DNA from: Nonomuraea endophytica
GTDB lineage: Bacteria; Actinomycetota; Actinomycetes; Streptosporangiales; Streptosporangiaceae
Direction: 5' to 3'
Length of the DNA: 64,000 nucleotides
NCBI RefSeq assembly: GCF_014203235.1
Contig: NZ_JACHIN010000006.1
Location: forward strand, 248,001-312,000
Shown here: piece after piece, positions 17,918 to 26,400 of the stretch
Layout: each line of letters starts with the position of its first letter
Position numbering within the stretch: position 1 is the stretch's first letter
Program-made: the position numbers and the translations under genes
The notes under the pieces: generated by a model
The model's database searches: none
What the model was told of the DNA's origin: nothing
The model's input: only the letters and a program-made list of their open reading frames with translations

Positions 17918-17950
17918 CTCACGAAACTCATTTGCGCAGGTAGACGCCCC

Positions 17951-17983
17951 TATACTGGTGCAATGAATGTGCAGCTGAGTGCA
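17951..17983 (+). promoter_or_regulatory. Regulator promoter -10 and three phased GTGCA repeats
   Basis: TATACT (17951-17956) is a near-consensus -10 for the rightward regulator gene. GTGCA follows at 17958, 17969 and 17979, spaced 11 and 10 bp, that is on one face of the helix. Such phased repeats just downstream of a promoter suggest cooperative binding, most simply autoregulation by the encoded protein. Confidence 0.45.
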
Positions 17984-18003
17984 ACAACGGGAAGATAAGT
18001 CAC

Positions 18004-18708
18004 ATGCCAGGAGACCGGCTGACGGCCGAGGATCGCCGCCGCGTCGCCGAGGGGCTGGCGGCCGGACTGACGTACGCGGAGATCGCCCGCAGGCTGGGCC
18101 GTTCCAGATCCACCGTCACCCGCGAGATCGCCAGGAACGGCGGCCCGCACGGTTATCTGGCCGCCCGCGCGCAGCACGCGACGAGCTGGCGCGCCCGGCG
18201 GCGCAGGCGCGCTCCCCACACCGGCGTCCCGTCCGCCCACGCCGGTGACACCCCCACGATGCGCGAGTTCGAAGAGCAGTTCGTCGCCATGATGGTCGAG
18301 ACCGGGATGGCGCCCATGACGGCCAAGGTGTTCGCCGCGCTGTTCACCAGCGAGGGCGGCAGCCTCACCGCCGCTGAGCTGGTCCAGCACCTCCAGGTCA
18401 GCCCGGCGACGATCTCCCATGCGATCAGGTGGCTGGAGGGCAGGGAGATGGTCGCCCGCGAGCGCGAGGCGCGCCGGATGCGATACGTCGTGGACGTCGA
18501 CGTCTGGTATCGCACCTGGGCGGCGAGCGCCCGGTCGATGGCGATGTGGGCGGCCACCACCCGGCACGGCGCCGGGATCTTCGGCACCGACACACCCACG
18601 GGCGACCGGCTCCACACCACCAGCCAGTTCTTCGAGCTCCTCGGCCACGACATGGCCCAGGCGGCCGAGCACTGGCGGCAGGCCCTGTCCATGCAACGCC
18701 AGCGGTGA
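18004..18708 (+). CDS. Regulator with IS30-like HTH fused to a GbsR/MarR-like domain
   Basis: A 234-residue protein with two DNA-binding parts. Residues 1-60 carry an HTH_38/IS30-transposase-like helix-turn-helix (LTYAEIARRLGRSRSTVTREI, in pieces). Residues about 85-234 form a winged helix with LTAAELVQHLQVSPATISHAIRWL and a wing rich in Arg, as in GbsR/MarR regulators. It is divergent from the SDR-MFS operon, its likely target. The start ATG has only a weak GGGAAGATAAG site upstream. Confidence 0.8.
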   Translation: MPGDRLTAEDRRRVAEGLAAGLTYAEIARRLGRSRSTVTREIARNGGPHGYLAARAQHATSWRARRRRRAPHTGVPSAHAGDTPTMREFEEQFVAMMVETGMAPMTAKVFAALFTSEGGSLTAAELVQHLQVSPATISHAIRWLEGREMVAREREARRMRYVVDVDVWYRTWAASARSMAMWAATTRHGAGIFGTDTPTGDRLHTTSQFFELLGHDMAQAAEHWRQALSMQRQR

Positions 18709-18785
18709 AGGTTTGGCACGAAACCTGCGGTAAATGGTTTTCCGGCCACTGTTTCCGTGTCGGCGGCGTCGCCAGACTGCCTGCC

Positions 18786-19766
18786 ATGACCCGACACACT
18801 CCGCGCCCGGACGGCCGCGTCCGGCATCGCCCGCTGATGGCCTGCGCGACCGTCATGGCCGTACTGATGCTCGTCTGCCTGGCCGGTCTCCTGGTGGACG
18901 ACCGGACGCTCCTCGGCGAGCCGGTCTGGGTCAAGCCGCTCAAGTTCGGCTTCGCCTTCGGCCTGTACGCCGCCACGCTGGCCTGGCTGCTGGGCAAACT
19001 GACCAGGGCCAGGCGGCTGGGCTGGTGGATGGGCACCGTTTTCGCGCTGACCGCGATCGTGGAGGTCGGGGCCATCACCGTCCAGGCCGCCCGCGGCACG
19101 GTCAGCCATTTCAACGCCGACCAGACCGACCCGATCACCCTGGCCCTGGTGCCCGTCCTGACCTATGGCGTGATGATCATCCTGATCACGCAGCTCGTCG
19201 TGGCGGTCGCCGTCCTGTTGCAGCGCACCGGCGGACCGGCACTCAACCGGGCCATCCGGGCCGGACTCGCCCTGGCCGTCTACGGCATGATCGTCCCCCT
19301 CTACTGGATGACCACCGAAATCCACCCCCGCACGGTCACCGACGCCAACGGCCACGCCGTACCGCTGTATCAGGGCCATGGCATCGGCGACCCCGACGGC
19401 AACGGCATGCCGCTGACCCATTGGAGCGTCACCGGCGGCGACTTCCGTGTCCCCCACTTCTTCGCCCTGCACGGCATCCAGGCGCTGCTCCTGTTCACCG
19501 CCCTGCTGGCCGCCCTCGCCGCCCGCCGCTCGTGGTTGCGCGAGGAGAAGGTCCGGGCCCGGCTGGTCGGCGTCGCGGCCCTGGGTTACGCCGGGCTCGT
19601 CGCGACCGTGACCTGGCAGGCCGGACGCGGCCAGTCCCTCATCCACCCCGACGCGCCGACCCTGGCAGCCGCCGCGGCGGTGCTGCTCGCCACCGCGGCG
19701 GCCACCACCTGGGTGATCCGCGCCGCCCGCTCTCTCCGCGACCCGGTGGAAGCGAACTCCGTATGA
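18786..19766 (+). CDS. Polytopic membrane protein of unknown function
   Basis: A 326-residue protein with about seven or eight hydrophobic helices. Recognisable segments are WVKPLKFGFAFGLYAATLAW near the first helices and FRVPHFFALHGIQALLLF with two His in a late helix, a pattern seen in an uncharacterised actinobacterial membrane family. A conserved soluble loop at about 175-225 contains Asp, His and Asn residues. No ribosome-binding site precedes the ATG at 18786. No function is proposed. Confidence 0.7.
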   Translation: MTRHTPRPDGRVRHRPLMACATVMAVLMLVCLAGLLVDDRTLLGEPVWVKPLKFGFAFGLYAATLAWLLGKLTRARRLGWWMGTVFALTAIVEVGAITVQAARGTVSHFNADQTDPITLALVPVLTYGVMIILITQLVVAVAVLLQRTGGPALNRAIRAGLALAVYGMIVPLYWMTTEIHPRTVTDANGHAVPLYQGHGIGDPDGNGMPLTHWSVTGGDFRVPHFFALHGIQALLLFTALLAALAARRSWLREEKVRARLVGVAALGYAGLVATVTWQAGRGQSLIHPDAPTLAAAAAVLLATAAATTWVIRAARSLRDPVEANSV

Positions 19767-19813
19767 CCGCTGCGCATAACGTACGGGGATGAGCGGTTTC
19801 CGGTTCCGGGGTG

Positions 19814-20524
19814 ATGTCGGTGAAGGATGAGCAGGTGGAGAGGCTGGCCGAGTCCGGATGGGCGACGTGCGCGCCGGTGGCCGAGGCGGTGGCGCGGGCC
19901 GGGCTGCCCGCGGTGACGCCCGGGTATCTGGCGACGGCCTTTCCCGACGAGTCGTGGGAGGTCGCCGAACGTGCGCTAAGCGCCCTCCGCGAGCACTTCG
20001 CCTCGGCCCGCTTCGCCGACGAGACGACCTATGGGATCTTGCTGGTGCCGGACCCCGGCAAGCTGGACACCCGCCGCCCGATGCCCGCGGAGGTGCGGGC
20101 CGGTCAGCTCGGCGTGCCTGCGGATGACGTGTTCGACGACCGGCTGCCCTCGGGAGTCCTCGGCGTGGGCGACGGGCGGCCGTGGACCATGGTCGCCACG
20201 GTCACCGGCGCCTACGGCCCGTCCCTGGGCAGTCACCACCAGGTCGTGAGCGGGCCGGCGGCGGCGTACACGGTGGCGGGGACCGACACCAGGCCTCTCA
20301 TGATCCGTCAGCTCTGGGGGGCGCGGGTGCTGCAGGGTGGGCGCGACCTGCCCGACTGCGAAGCCAACGAGAGATGGACGTTCACCCTCTTCCCCGGGGA
20401 GGGCCTCACCGAGGGTCTGGCCGAGTCCGGCACCGTGCTCAAGGGCAGGGTACGGTTCCGGCTCGGCAAGCCCGATCGCGGCATCGGATCAGCCCGCGTG
20501 GCCCCCGCCATCGCGGTGCCGTGA
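19814..20524 (+). CDS. Hypothetical protein, possibly DUF5701-like
   Basis: A 236-residue soluble protein. Distinct segments are TPGYLATAFPDESWEVAERAL, TTYGILLVPDPG and LMIRQLWGARVLQGG; they resemble an uncharacterised actinobacterial family I recall as DUF5701, unverified. No catalytic motif or membrane helix is visible. Starts at 19811 (GTG), 19814 (ATG) and 19823 (GTG) are all possible; none has a strong ribosome-binding site. Confidence 0.6.
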   Translation: MSVKDEQVERLAESGWATCAPVAEAVARAGLPAVTPGYLATAFPDESWEVAERALSALREHFASARFADETTYGILLVPDPGKLDTRRPMPAEVRAGQLGVPADDVFDDRLPSGVLGVGDGRPWTMVATVTGAYGPSLGSHHQVVSGPAAAYTVAGTDTRPLMIRQLWGARVLQGGRDLPDCEANERWTFTLFPGEGLTEGLAESGTVLKGRVRFRLGKPDRGIGSARVAPAIAVP

Positions 20525-20558
20525 CCTCGGTGACATCCTCGTGGACCACAGTGGAAGG

Positions 20559-21083
20559 ATGCGTTCCTTGGTCGCGCTGCTGGCGCTGATCGTGCTGTCC
20601 GGTTGCGGTTCCGGTTCGCCGCTGAGCCAGGCCGTCATCGACCAGGCCACCCGGCAGGGTGTGGCGCCCGAGCTGATGTACGTGGTGGAGCTGCCCGGGT
20701 TCCAGCTGGCCGAGCAGTCGGTGGGCGCGGTCGGCGAGGACGGGTTCGGCGCCGTTTACACCTCCACGGACGGCAGGCAGGTGGAGTCACGGGTCGACCG
20801 GACGCCGTACGAGTGCGTGGGGACCTGCGAGCGCGACGGTGACGGCTGGTACACCGAGCACGAGGGCAATCAGGAGTACGTCGCGGTCCGCGCCGGCCTC
20901 TACATCCGGCTGACCTGCCAGGCCGGGCAGGTGGACCGGGCGGTGCTGAAGCGGGCGGCCGAGGGCGCCAGGCCCGCCGTCGGCGACGGGACACCCGCAC
21001 CGCCGCGAAGCCCCGTCGAACGTGGTGACCTGCCGACGAACGGCGACGGCGCGCCGATCCAGCCGACGGGCCCCGGCGGCTGA
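20559..21083 (+). CDS. Small lipoprotein of unknown function
   Basis: A 174-residue predicted lipoprotein. The N-terminus is a short hydrophobic signal ending in the lipobox LSGC (Cys near residue 16). The mature part has a Cys pair in YECVGTCERDGDGWY, one more Cys in LTCQAG, and a Pro/Gly-rich tail. No enzyme motif is seen. The gene starts 34 bp after the preceding hypothetical gene and may be cotranscribed with it. Confidence 0.65.
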   Translation: MRSLVALLALIVLSGCGSGSPLSQAVIDQATRQGVAPELMYVVELPGFQLAEQSVGAVGEDGFGAVYTSTDGRQVESRVDRTPYECVGTCERDGDGWYTEHEGNQEYVAVRAGLYIRLTCQAGQVDRAVLKRAAEGARPAVGDGTPAPPRSPVERGDLPTNGDGAPIQPTGPGG

Positions 21084-21191
21084 GCCCCGAGGTTGATTGG
21101 AATTGATTGTCTTTTCCGCGCGCCCTGAAGCCAATCAATACCTGGGTGGTAGACCGAGATCGACTCGCAGTTCGCCGAACAGAGGAGATCC

Positions 21192-21554
21192 ATGAAACGG
21201 ATGATGAGCCTGGCCGTCATCGGCGCCGTGGCCACCACCCTGTCCGCAACCGGCCCCGCGCGGGCCGAACCAGTCACCCAGTCAGCCGTCGCCGCCACTT
21301 GCCCCAGCGGTGCGGTCTGCCTCCAGGAACCGGACGGCTCCATAGCGCGCAGGAACATCTGGTACTCCTACGGGCCGCACAACCTGTCCAACGTGATCGG
21401 CATCAAGATCCTCATCAACAGCCAGACCGGCGGCGCCGGCTTCCAGATATGCAAGGGCTACAACGGCACCGACTGCTACCCCGTGCTGCGGGGCGTCGGC
21501 GCCTACGCGCCGTACGACTTCACTCCCATCAACTCGATCGTGCTGGTGCGATAG
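21192..21554 (+). CDS. Small secreted protein, peptidase-inhibitor I36-like
   Basis: A 120-residue exported protein: signal peptide to about residue 25 (ending ARA), then a Cys-containing beta-rich domain with CPSGAVCLQEPDG and ICKGYNGTDCYPV. Four cysteines and the 'CPSGxVCLY' opening resemble actinobacterial I36-type (SMPI-like) inhibitors. GAGGAG at about 21181-21186 precedes the ATG. A strong hairpin terminator follows. Confidence 0.7.
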   Translation: MKRMMSLAVIGAVATTLSATGPARAEPVTQSAVAATCPSGAVCLQEPDGSIARRNIWYSYGPHNLSNVIGIKILINSQTGGAGFQICKGYNGTDCYPVLRGVGAYAPYDFTPINSIVLVR

Positions 21555-21571
21555 CCCGGATGCGGCCTTGA

Positions 21572-21599
21572 GGCCCGCCCTCCTCGCGGAGGGCGGGCC
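21572..21599. terminator. Bidirectional terminator
   Basis: GGCCCGCCCTC and its exact complement around a 6-nt loop (11-bp stem), between the converging I36-like and DUF1062 genes. Confidence 0.85.
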
Positions 21600-21611
21600 C
21601 GAAGGTGCCGG

Positions 21612-22175
21612 TCAGTCCGCCGGCAGGACGATGAACGAGAAGTCCGTATTGATCCGGCGGACGAGGGATATTTCGGATTTGATGCGGCGGTCGATCTCCG
21701 CCCGGCTGATGCCCAGAGCCTGGGCGATCAGCCTGTCGGGCCGGACGGGCACCGGGTCGGCGAAGGACACCTCCACCTTCACCGGCCAGCATGGATCCGG
21801 CGGCTCGGGCGGCGTGACAAGGCGCCAGGCGTCCGTCCAGTCCAGGCTGAAGCGGTTGCGCCGGGCGAAGAGCGGGTCGAGCAACCAGCGCGCGACCAGC
21901 TCGCAATCGTTGTTCTCATACGCCTGAAGGTCCGCTACGGAGCGGGCCGGAGCCCGCTCGTGCACGGTGAGTTTGCCGGTCCGGTCGCAGGAGACGCAGC
22001 GGACCAGCAGCCAGACGTCGAGGAGCTTGCCGTTGGCGTTGACGCGGAAGCGGCCCTCGCCCGTGGTGGCTGACGCCGCCCCGCAGCCGACGCAGCGCAG
22101 CGTCAGCAGGGGCAGGCGGGTGCGCCGGACGTTCCAGGGCAGCACGACATGATCGATATGGGGTTGTGAAGACAT
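21612..22175 (-). CDS. DUF1062-family zinc-ribbon protein
   Basis: A 187-residue protein. Two CxxC pairs (RCVGCGA and RCVSCDR) form a zinc ribbon in the first 65 residues, with FRVNANGKLLDVWL between them, the core pattern of DUF1062. The C-terminal part has VRPDRLIAQALGISRAEIDRRI, an HTH-like segment. Function is unknown. It follows a long nested hairpin in its leader. Confidence 0.82.
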   Translation of the reverse strand: MSSQPHIDHVVLPWNVRRTRLPLLTLRCVGCGAASATTGEGRFRVNANGKLLDVWLLVRCVSCDRTGKLTVHERAPARSVADLQAYENNDCELVARWLLDPLFARRNRFSLDWTDAWRLVTPPEPPDPCWPVKVEVSFADPVPVRPDRLIAQALGISRAEIDRRIKSEISLVRRINTDFSFIVLPAD

Positions 22176-22184
22176 GATCTCTCA

Positions 22185-22247
22185 AGACCTGACGGGCACG
22201 CCGAAGCAGCCGGCGGCTGCGCGGCGTCGGGAAGCGGGGTCAGGTCT
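22185..22247 (-). promoter_or_regulatory. Nested leader hairpin before the DUF1062 gene
   Basis: Three stems nest in 63 nt: AGACCTGAC/GTCAGGTCT outside, ACGCCG/CGGCGT, and GCAGCC/GGCTGC innermost around GGC. The structure ends 9 nt before the DUF1062 start codon. It could terminate readthrough from the substrate-binding-protein gene, or act as an attenuator or leader element. Confidence 0.6.
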
Positions 22248-22344
22248 AAAGAGCGGGCGGGGTCAAGCGCATGTCCTCACGTCGAAGTCGTGACGGCACC
22301 TTAGTGCGGCATTCCCGCCCCGTTCAATGAGTTTTCCACCACCC

Positions 22345-23409
22345 TCAGCCGGTGTGGAGGATCCGGAAGCGGCCGGGTTCCGCGGGATCCCGGTCGGCGA
22401 CCTGGATGGGCGGCCAGGCCCATTGCCAGACGTCGATGCCCGGTGTGCGGGAGAACCGGATCTGGCCGCGGGTGCCCTCGACCGCGACGCTCGGCCAGGC
22501 CTCGGCGATGCGTGGCCGGTCCACGCCCCGGGAACGCAGCACGTCGGCCAGGACCGTGACGGTGTCGTAGCCCTCGAAGGCGACGAACGACGGCGTTTCG
22601 GCCAGCCGATCGCGGAGGGCGCTCTCGACGCGGGCGCCCAGCGGGCTGAGGCGCTCGGGCAGGTAGCGCAGGAACGGGATCGCGGCGCCGTCCTCGCCCA
22701 GCGACGCCACCCATTCGGGGAGCTCCGGCTGCCCGGCCGGGGCACCGATCATGATCTCGGACAGGCGCGGGTCGCTTCGCACGGCCTTGACGATCGGCAC
22801 CGCCGGGTCCGGGTGGCCGACCAGGAGCAGGAGGGCGGTCGCGCCGTTGCCGGCGAGTTCGTCGCACACGGCGGCGGGGGTGAGCGTGCCCATGTCGAGG
22901 TCGATGACGGTGAGGTGCTCCCGGAGGATGCGGGCCCCCGATGCCCAGTAGACGCTCGGCTGGGCGGCCACGGCGATGCGGCTGTGGCCCGCGCCGCGGA
23001 GGTAGTCGGCGTAGATCCGCCAGCCTCGGGACTGCGCCGGTGCCAGGCGCGCGACCCAGTCGGTCGGGTGCTCGGTGAGCGCGTCGAGAACCGCCGACGA
23101 GCAGAGGTACGGCAGGCCGAGCGCGTCGGCCCGGGCGGCGGCGGCTCGAGCGACGACGCTGTGGTACTCCCCCGCCAAGGCGGCCACGCCCATACCGGCC
23201 AGTTCGTCCACGGCCGCCGCGGCCTTCCGCGGATCGGCCGCGGTGTCACGGACCACGAGTTCGAGCGGCCGTCCGCCGATCCCGCCGGCGTCGTTGACCT
23301 CGCCGGCGGCCAGTTCGAGCCCGGCGAGCAGGTGGCGGCCCGCCTCGGCCCACCCGGGCCGGGTCAGCGGAGCGAGAGCTCCGATCCGGACGGATGATGG
23401 CGTGTTCAT
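22345..23409 (-). CDS. Periplasmic-binding-type (branched-chain amino acid-like) ligand-binding protein without signal peptide
   Basis: A 354-residue type I periplasmic-binding fold (LivJ/AmiC class): RIGALAPLTRPGWAEAGRHL, a GGIGGRPLELVVRDT segment and VAFEGYDTVTVLADVL near the C-terminus. The ATG at 23409 has AGGAGA upstream. No secretion signal or lipobox is present with this or the longer frame, and no permease or ATPase is nearby. It may be an intracellular ligand sensor (AmiC-like) or an orphan. It ends 38 bp downstream of the NRPS stop, so it could be cotranscribed. Confidence 0.8.
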   Translation of the reverse strand: MNTPSSVRIGALAPLTRPGWAEAGRHLLAGLELAAGEVNDAGGIGGRPLELVVRDTAADPRKAAAAVDELAGMGVAALAGEYHSVVARAAAARADALGLPYLCSSAVLDALTEHPTDWVARLAPAQSRGWRIYADYLRGAGHSRIAVAAQPSVYWASGARILREHLTVIDLDMGTLTPAAVCDELAGNGATALLLLVGHPDPAVPIVKAVRSDPRLSEIMIGAPAGQPELPEWVASLGEDGAAIPFLRYLPERLSPLGARVESALRDRLAETPSFVAFEGYDTVTVLADVLRSRGVDRPRIAEAWPSVAVEGTRGQIRFSRTPGIDVWQWAWPPIQVADRDPAEPGRFRILHTG

Positions 23410-23447
23410 GTGTTGGTGTCTCCTGTGGTACTTGTGAGCTCGCCTAT

Positions 23448-26400
23448 TCAACGCTCACGAGGGCCGGCGGCGTCAAGCTCACCCGAGGTGATCAGGTGGG
23501 TGAGCAGGCCGTCCAGGAGGGTGGCGGCGGGCGGGCAGGTCAGGCCGGCTTCCGCCAGGGTGTGTTCGGTGCGGGTGCAGTCGAAGGCGGGGCCCTTGGC
23601 CGGGCCGTACTCGGTGAAGGAGCGGGGGTAGGCGGCCACGGGGAGGGGTTCGCCGGCCGCCAGCCGCGCGCGCACCTCGGCGCGCCAGTCGGCGCCCGGG
23701 ATCAGCCGCAGCGGGAGGCCGCGCTCCCGCAGACCGGCGACGATGTGGGCGGAGCTGAGCGTGCGCGGGTTGTAGTAGTGGAAGTCGCCGGTGGCGCGGC
23801 CGAGGGCGAGGTGGACGATCGCCGCCGCCACGTGGTCCACGGGCGTCATGTCGAACCGCTCGCCGTCCGGGACGGCGCCCAGCGTGACGCAGGTGGCGAA
23901 GAACCTGCCCAGGAAGTCGCCGGGCGGGCAGGCGCCGGTGGCGGTGTCGCCGCTGATCCGGGCAGGCCGATGGATGCTCACCGGCAGCCCGGCGGCCCGC
24001 GCGGCCGCGGCGAGCCTGTCGGCGGCCCATTTGCTCTGGTCGTAGCCGGGGTGCAGGAGGTCAGGGTCGGGCAGCGGGTCGTCCTCGCGCACCACCCGCT
24101 CCCCCGGCGTCAGGTGCACGCCGAGCGTCGAGACCAGGTGCACGGGGATCGCGGCCGTGGCGGCCAGGCGGAGGATCTCCAGCGTGCCGCCGACGTTCGC
24201 GGCTCTCAGTCCCGTGTACGGCTTCGCGAAGTCCACCAGGCCGCCACTGTGCACGATGAGGTCGAGGCTCCCTGCCAGATGGCCGAGCCGCCCTGCGAGC
24301 CCGTCCATGGCCAGGTCACCCGATTCGGGCACGATCCTGTCGGCCAGCTCCGGGTCCCACAGACCGTAGCGCTCAAGATTGCCCCGCAGGCGCGCCACCG
24401 GATCGGACCCCCTGACCAGGCAGTGCACGGTGACGCCCGGCGAGGCCAGCCCCGCCAGCAGGTACGCCCCCAGGAACCCGGTGCCCCCGGTCAGCAGCAC
24501 CCGCCGCGGCGGCGAGACACGAAGAGGGACCGCGGAGACCACCACGTCGTCCGGCAGCACCGCGTCCGCCCGCACGTCCGGCCCGCGCACCGTCTGCCCG
24601 TCCAGGCGGGCGGCCAGTTCGGCGAGGTCGGCGGCGGCGAAGAAGACGTCGAGCCCGACGGGCCGCCCGGTGCGCGCGGCGATCCGGCTGACGGTCTTGG
24701 GCGTGAGCAGCGAGTGGCCGCCCAGGTCGAAGAAGTTGTCCCTGCGCCCAACGGGCACGCCGAGCGTCTCCTCCCAGACCGCGGCGACGGCCAGTTCGGT
24801 GGGGGTGCGCGGGCTCTCGTACGGCACCGCCTCCACCTCGGGCAGCGGCAACGCCCGGTAGTCGATCTTCCCGTGCGGCGTCATGGGCACCGCGTCGAGC
24901 ATGACCAGGTCGTGCGGCACCATCCCGGCCGGGAGCTTGCCCGCCAGGAAGGTACGCAGCTCGGCCCGGGTGATCCGGTCCCCGGTGAGGTAGGCGACCA
25001 GCCGCCCGCGCACTCCGGTGACCACGGCCTCCCGCACGCCTTCGTGGGCCAGGCAGGCCGCCTCGACCTCGGCCGGTTCGACCCGCACGCCGTTGATCTT
25101 GAGCTGCCGGTCGTCGCGTCCCAGGAACTCCAGGTTCCCGTCGGCCCGGCGGATGGCCCGGTCCCCGGTGCGGTAGACGCGCTCGCCGCGGAAGGTGACG
25201 AAGCGCTCGGCGGTCAGCTCGGGCCGCCCCAGATATCCCTCGGCCAGGCACGGCCCGCCCAGGTACAACTCGCCCGGCGCACCGACGGGCGCGAGCGCGC
25301 CGTGCCGGTCCAGGACGTACGCCCGCACGTGCGGCAGCGGCCGGCCGATCGGCAGGTGGGGGCGGGGGCCGAGTTCCGACCCGTCGACCGTCCGGTAGAC
25401 GGTCGCGCACACGGTCGCCTCGGTGGGGCCGTAGTGGTTGAAGAACGCCAGCCGCCCGCCGGTGAGCCGGGCCCAGGTGCGCAGCCGGTCCACGGGCACG
25501 CTCTCGCCGCCGACCATGACCGTGGTCAGCGGTCCCGGGTCCACCGCGTCCCGGTCGGCCAGGTCGTCCACCCACTGCCGCCAGAGCGCGGTGGGCGCGT
25601 CCACCATCGTGATGCCGTGCCGGGCGCAGAGCTCCAGCGCCTCCGGGCCGGTCAGCGCGAAGGGCGAGGGGTGCAGCACGATGGCGGCGCCGCTGAGGAA
25701 CGCCGGGTACAGGTCGCCGGCCGAGGCGTCGAAGCTGAGCGGCGGCACCATGAGGACCCGCTGGCCGGGGCCGAATCCGTGCAGGTCGATGAAGGCCCGC
25801 GCGAGCCGTACCACGGTGTCGTGGGCCACGACGACGCCCTTGGGCGCGCCCGTGGAGCCCGAGGTGTAGATCACGTAGGCGGGCGCGCCGGACGACTCGG
25901 CCTGGGGCGCGGGCAGGTCGCGCACCGACGTGCCGATCACTACAGCGGCGCCGCAGTCGGCCATGAGCGCGGCCAGCCGGTCGGCGGGCTGGTCGGGGTC
26001 GAGTGGCACGTAGGTCGCGCCGGCTTTGAGGGCGCCGAGCAGCGCGACGATCGCCTCGGGGCTCGCCTTGAGGCAGACGGCCACGCGTGCGCCGGGCCGT
26101 ACACCTCGCTCGCGCAGTTCGTCGGCCAGTTCGGCGGCGCGCGCGTCGAGCTCCGCGTAGGTGAGCACGGCGTCGGGCGTGATCACCGCGGGCGTCTGGG
26201 GGGTACGGCGGGCCTGCTCGGCGATCAGCTCCTCCAGCCGGGGCGTCGGCTCGGCCGTGGGTGAGGCGGCGCCCAGCAGCATCGCCTGTTCCTGTGGTGG
26301 CAGCATGTCCAGCTCGCTCAGCCTGGCCTCCGGCCGGGCGGCCATCTCCCGCAGCAGCCGTTCCAGGTGCGTGGCCAGGCGGGCGACGGTCTCGGCTTCG

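Noticed and set aside
23394..26264. 956-residue rightward open frame opposite the NRPS gene
   Set aside because: Arg/Gly/Val-rich translation with no domain; the opposite strand has continuous NRPS motifs. A GC-rich antisense shadow.
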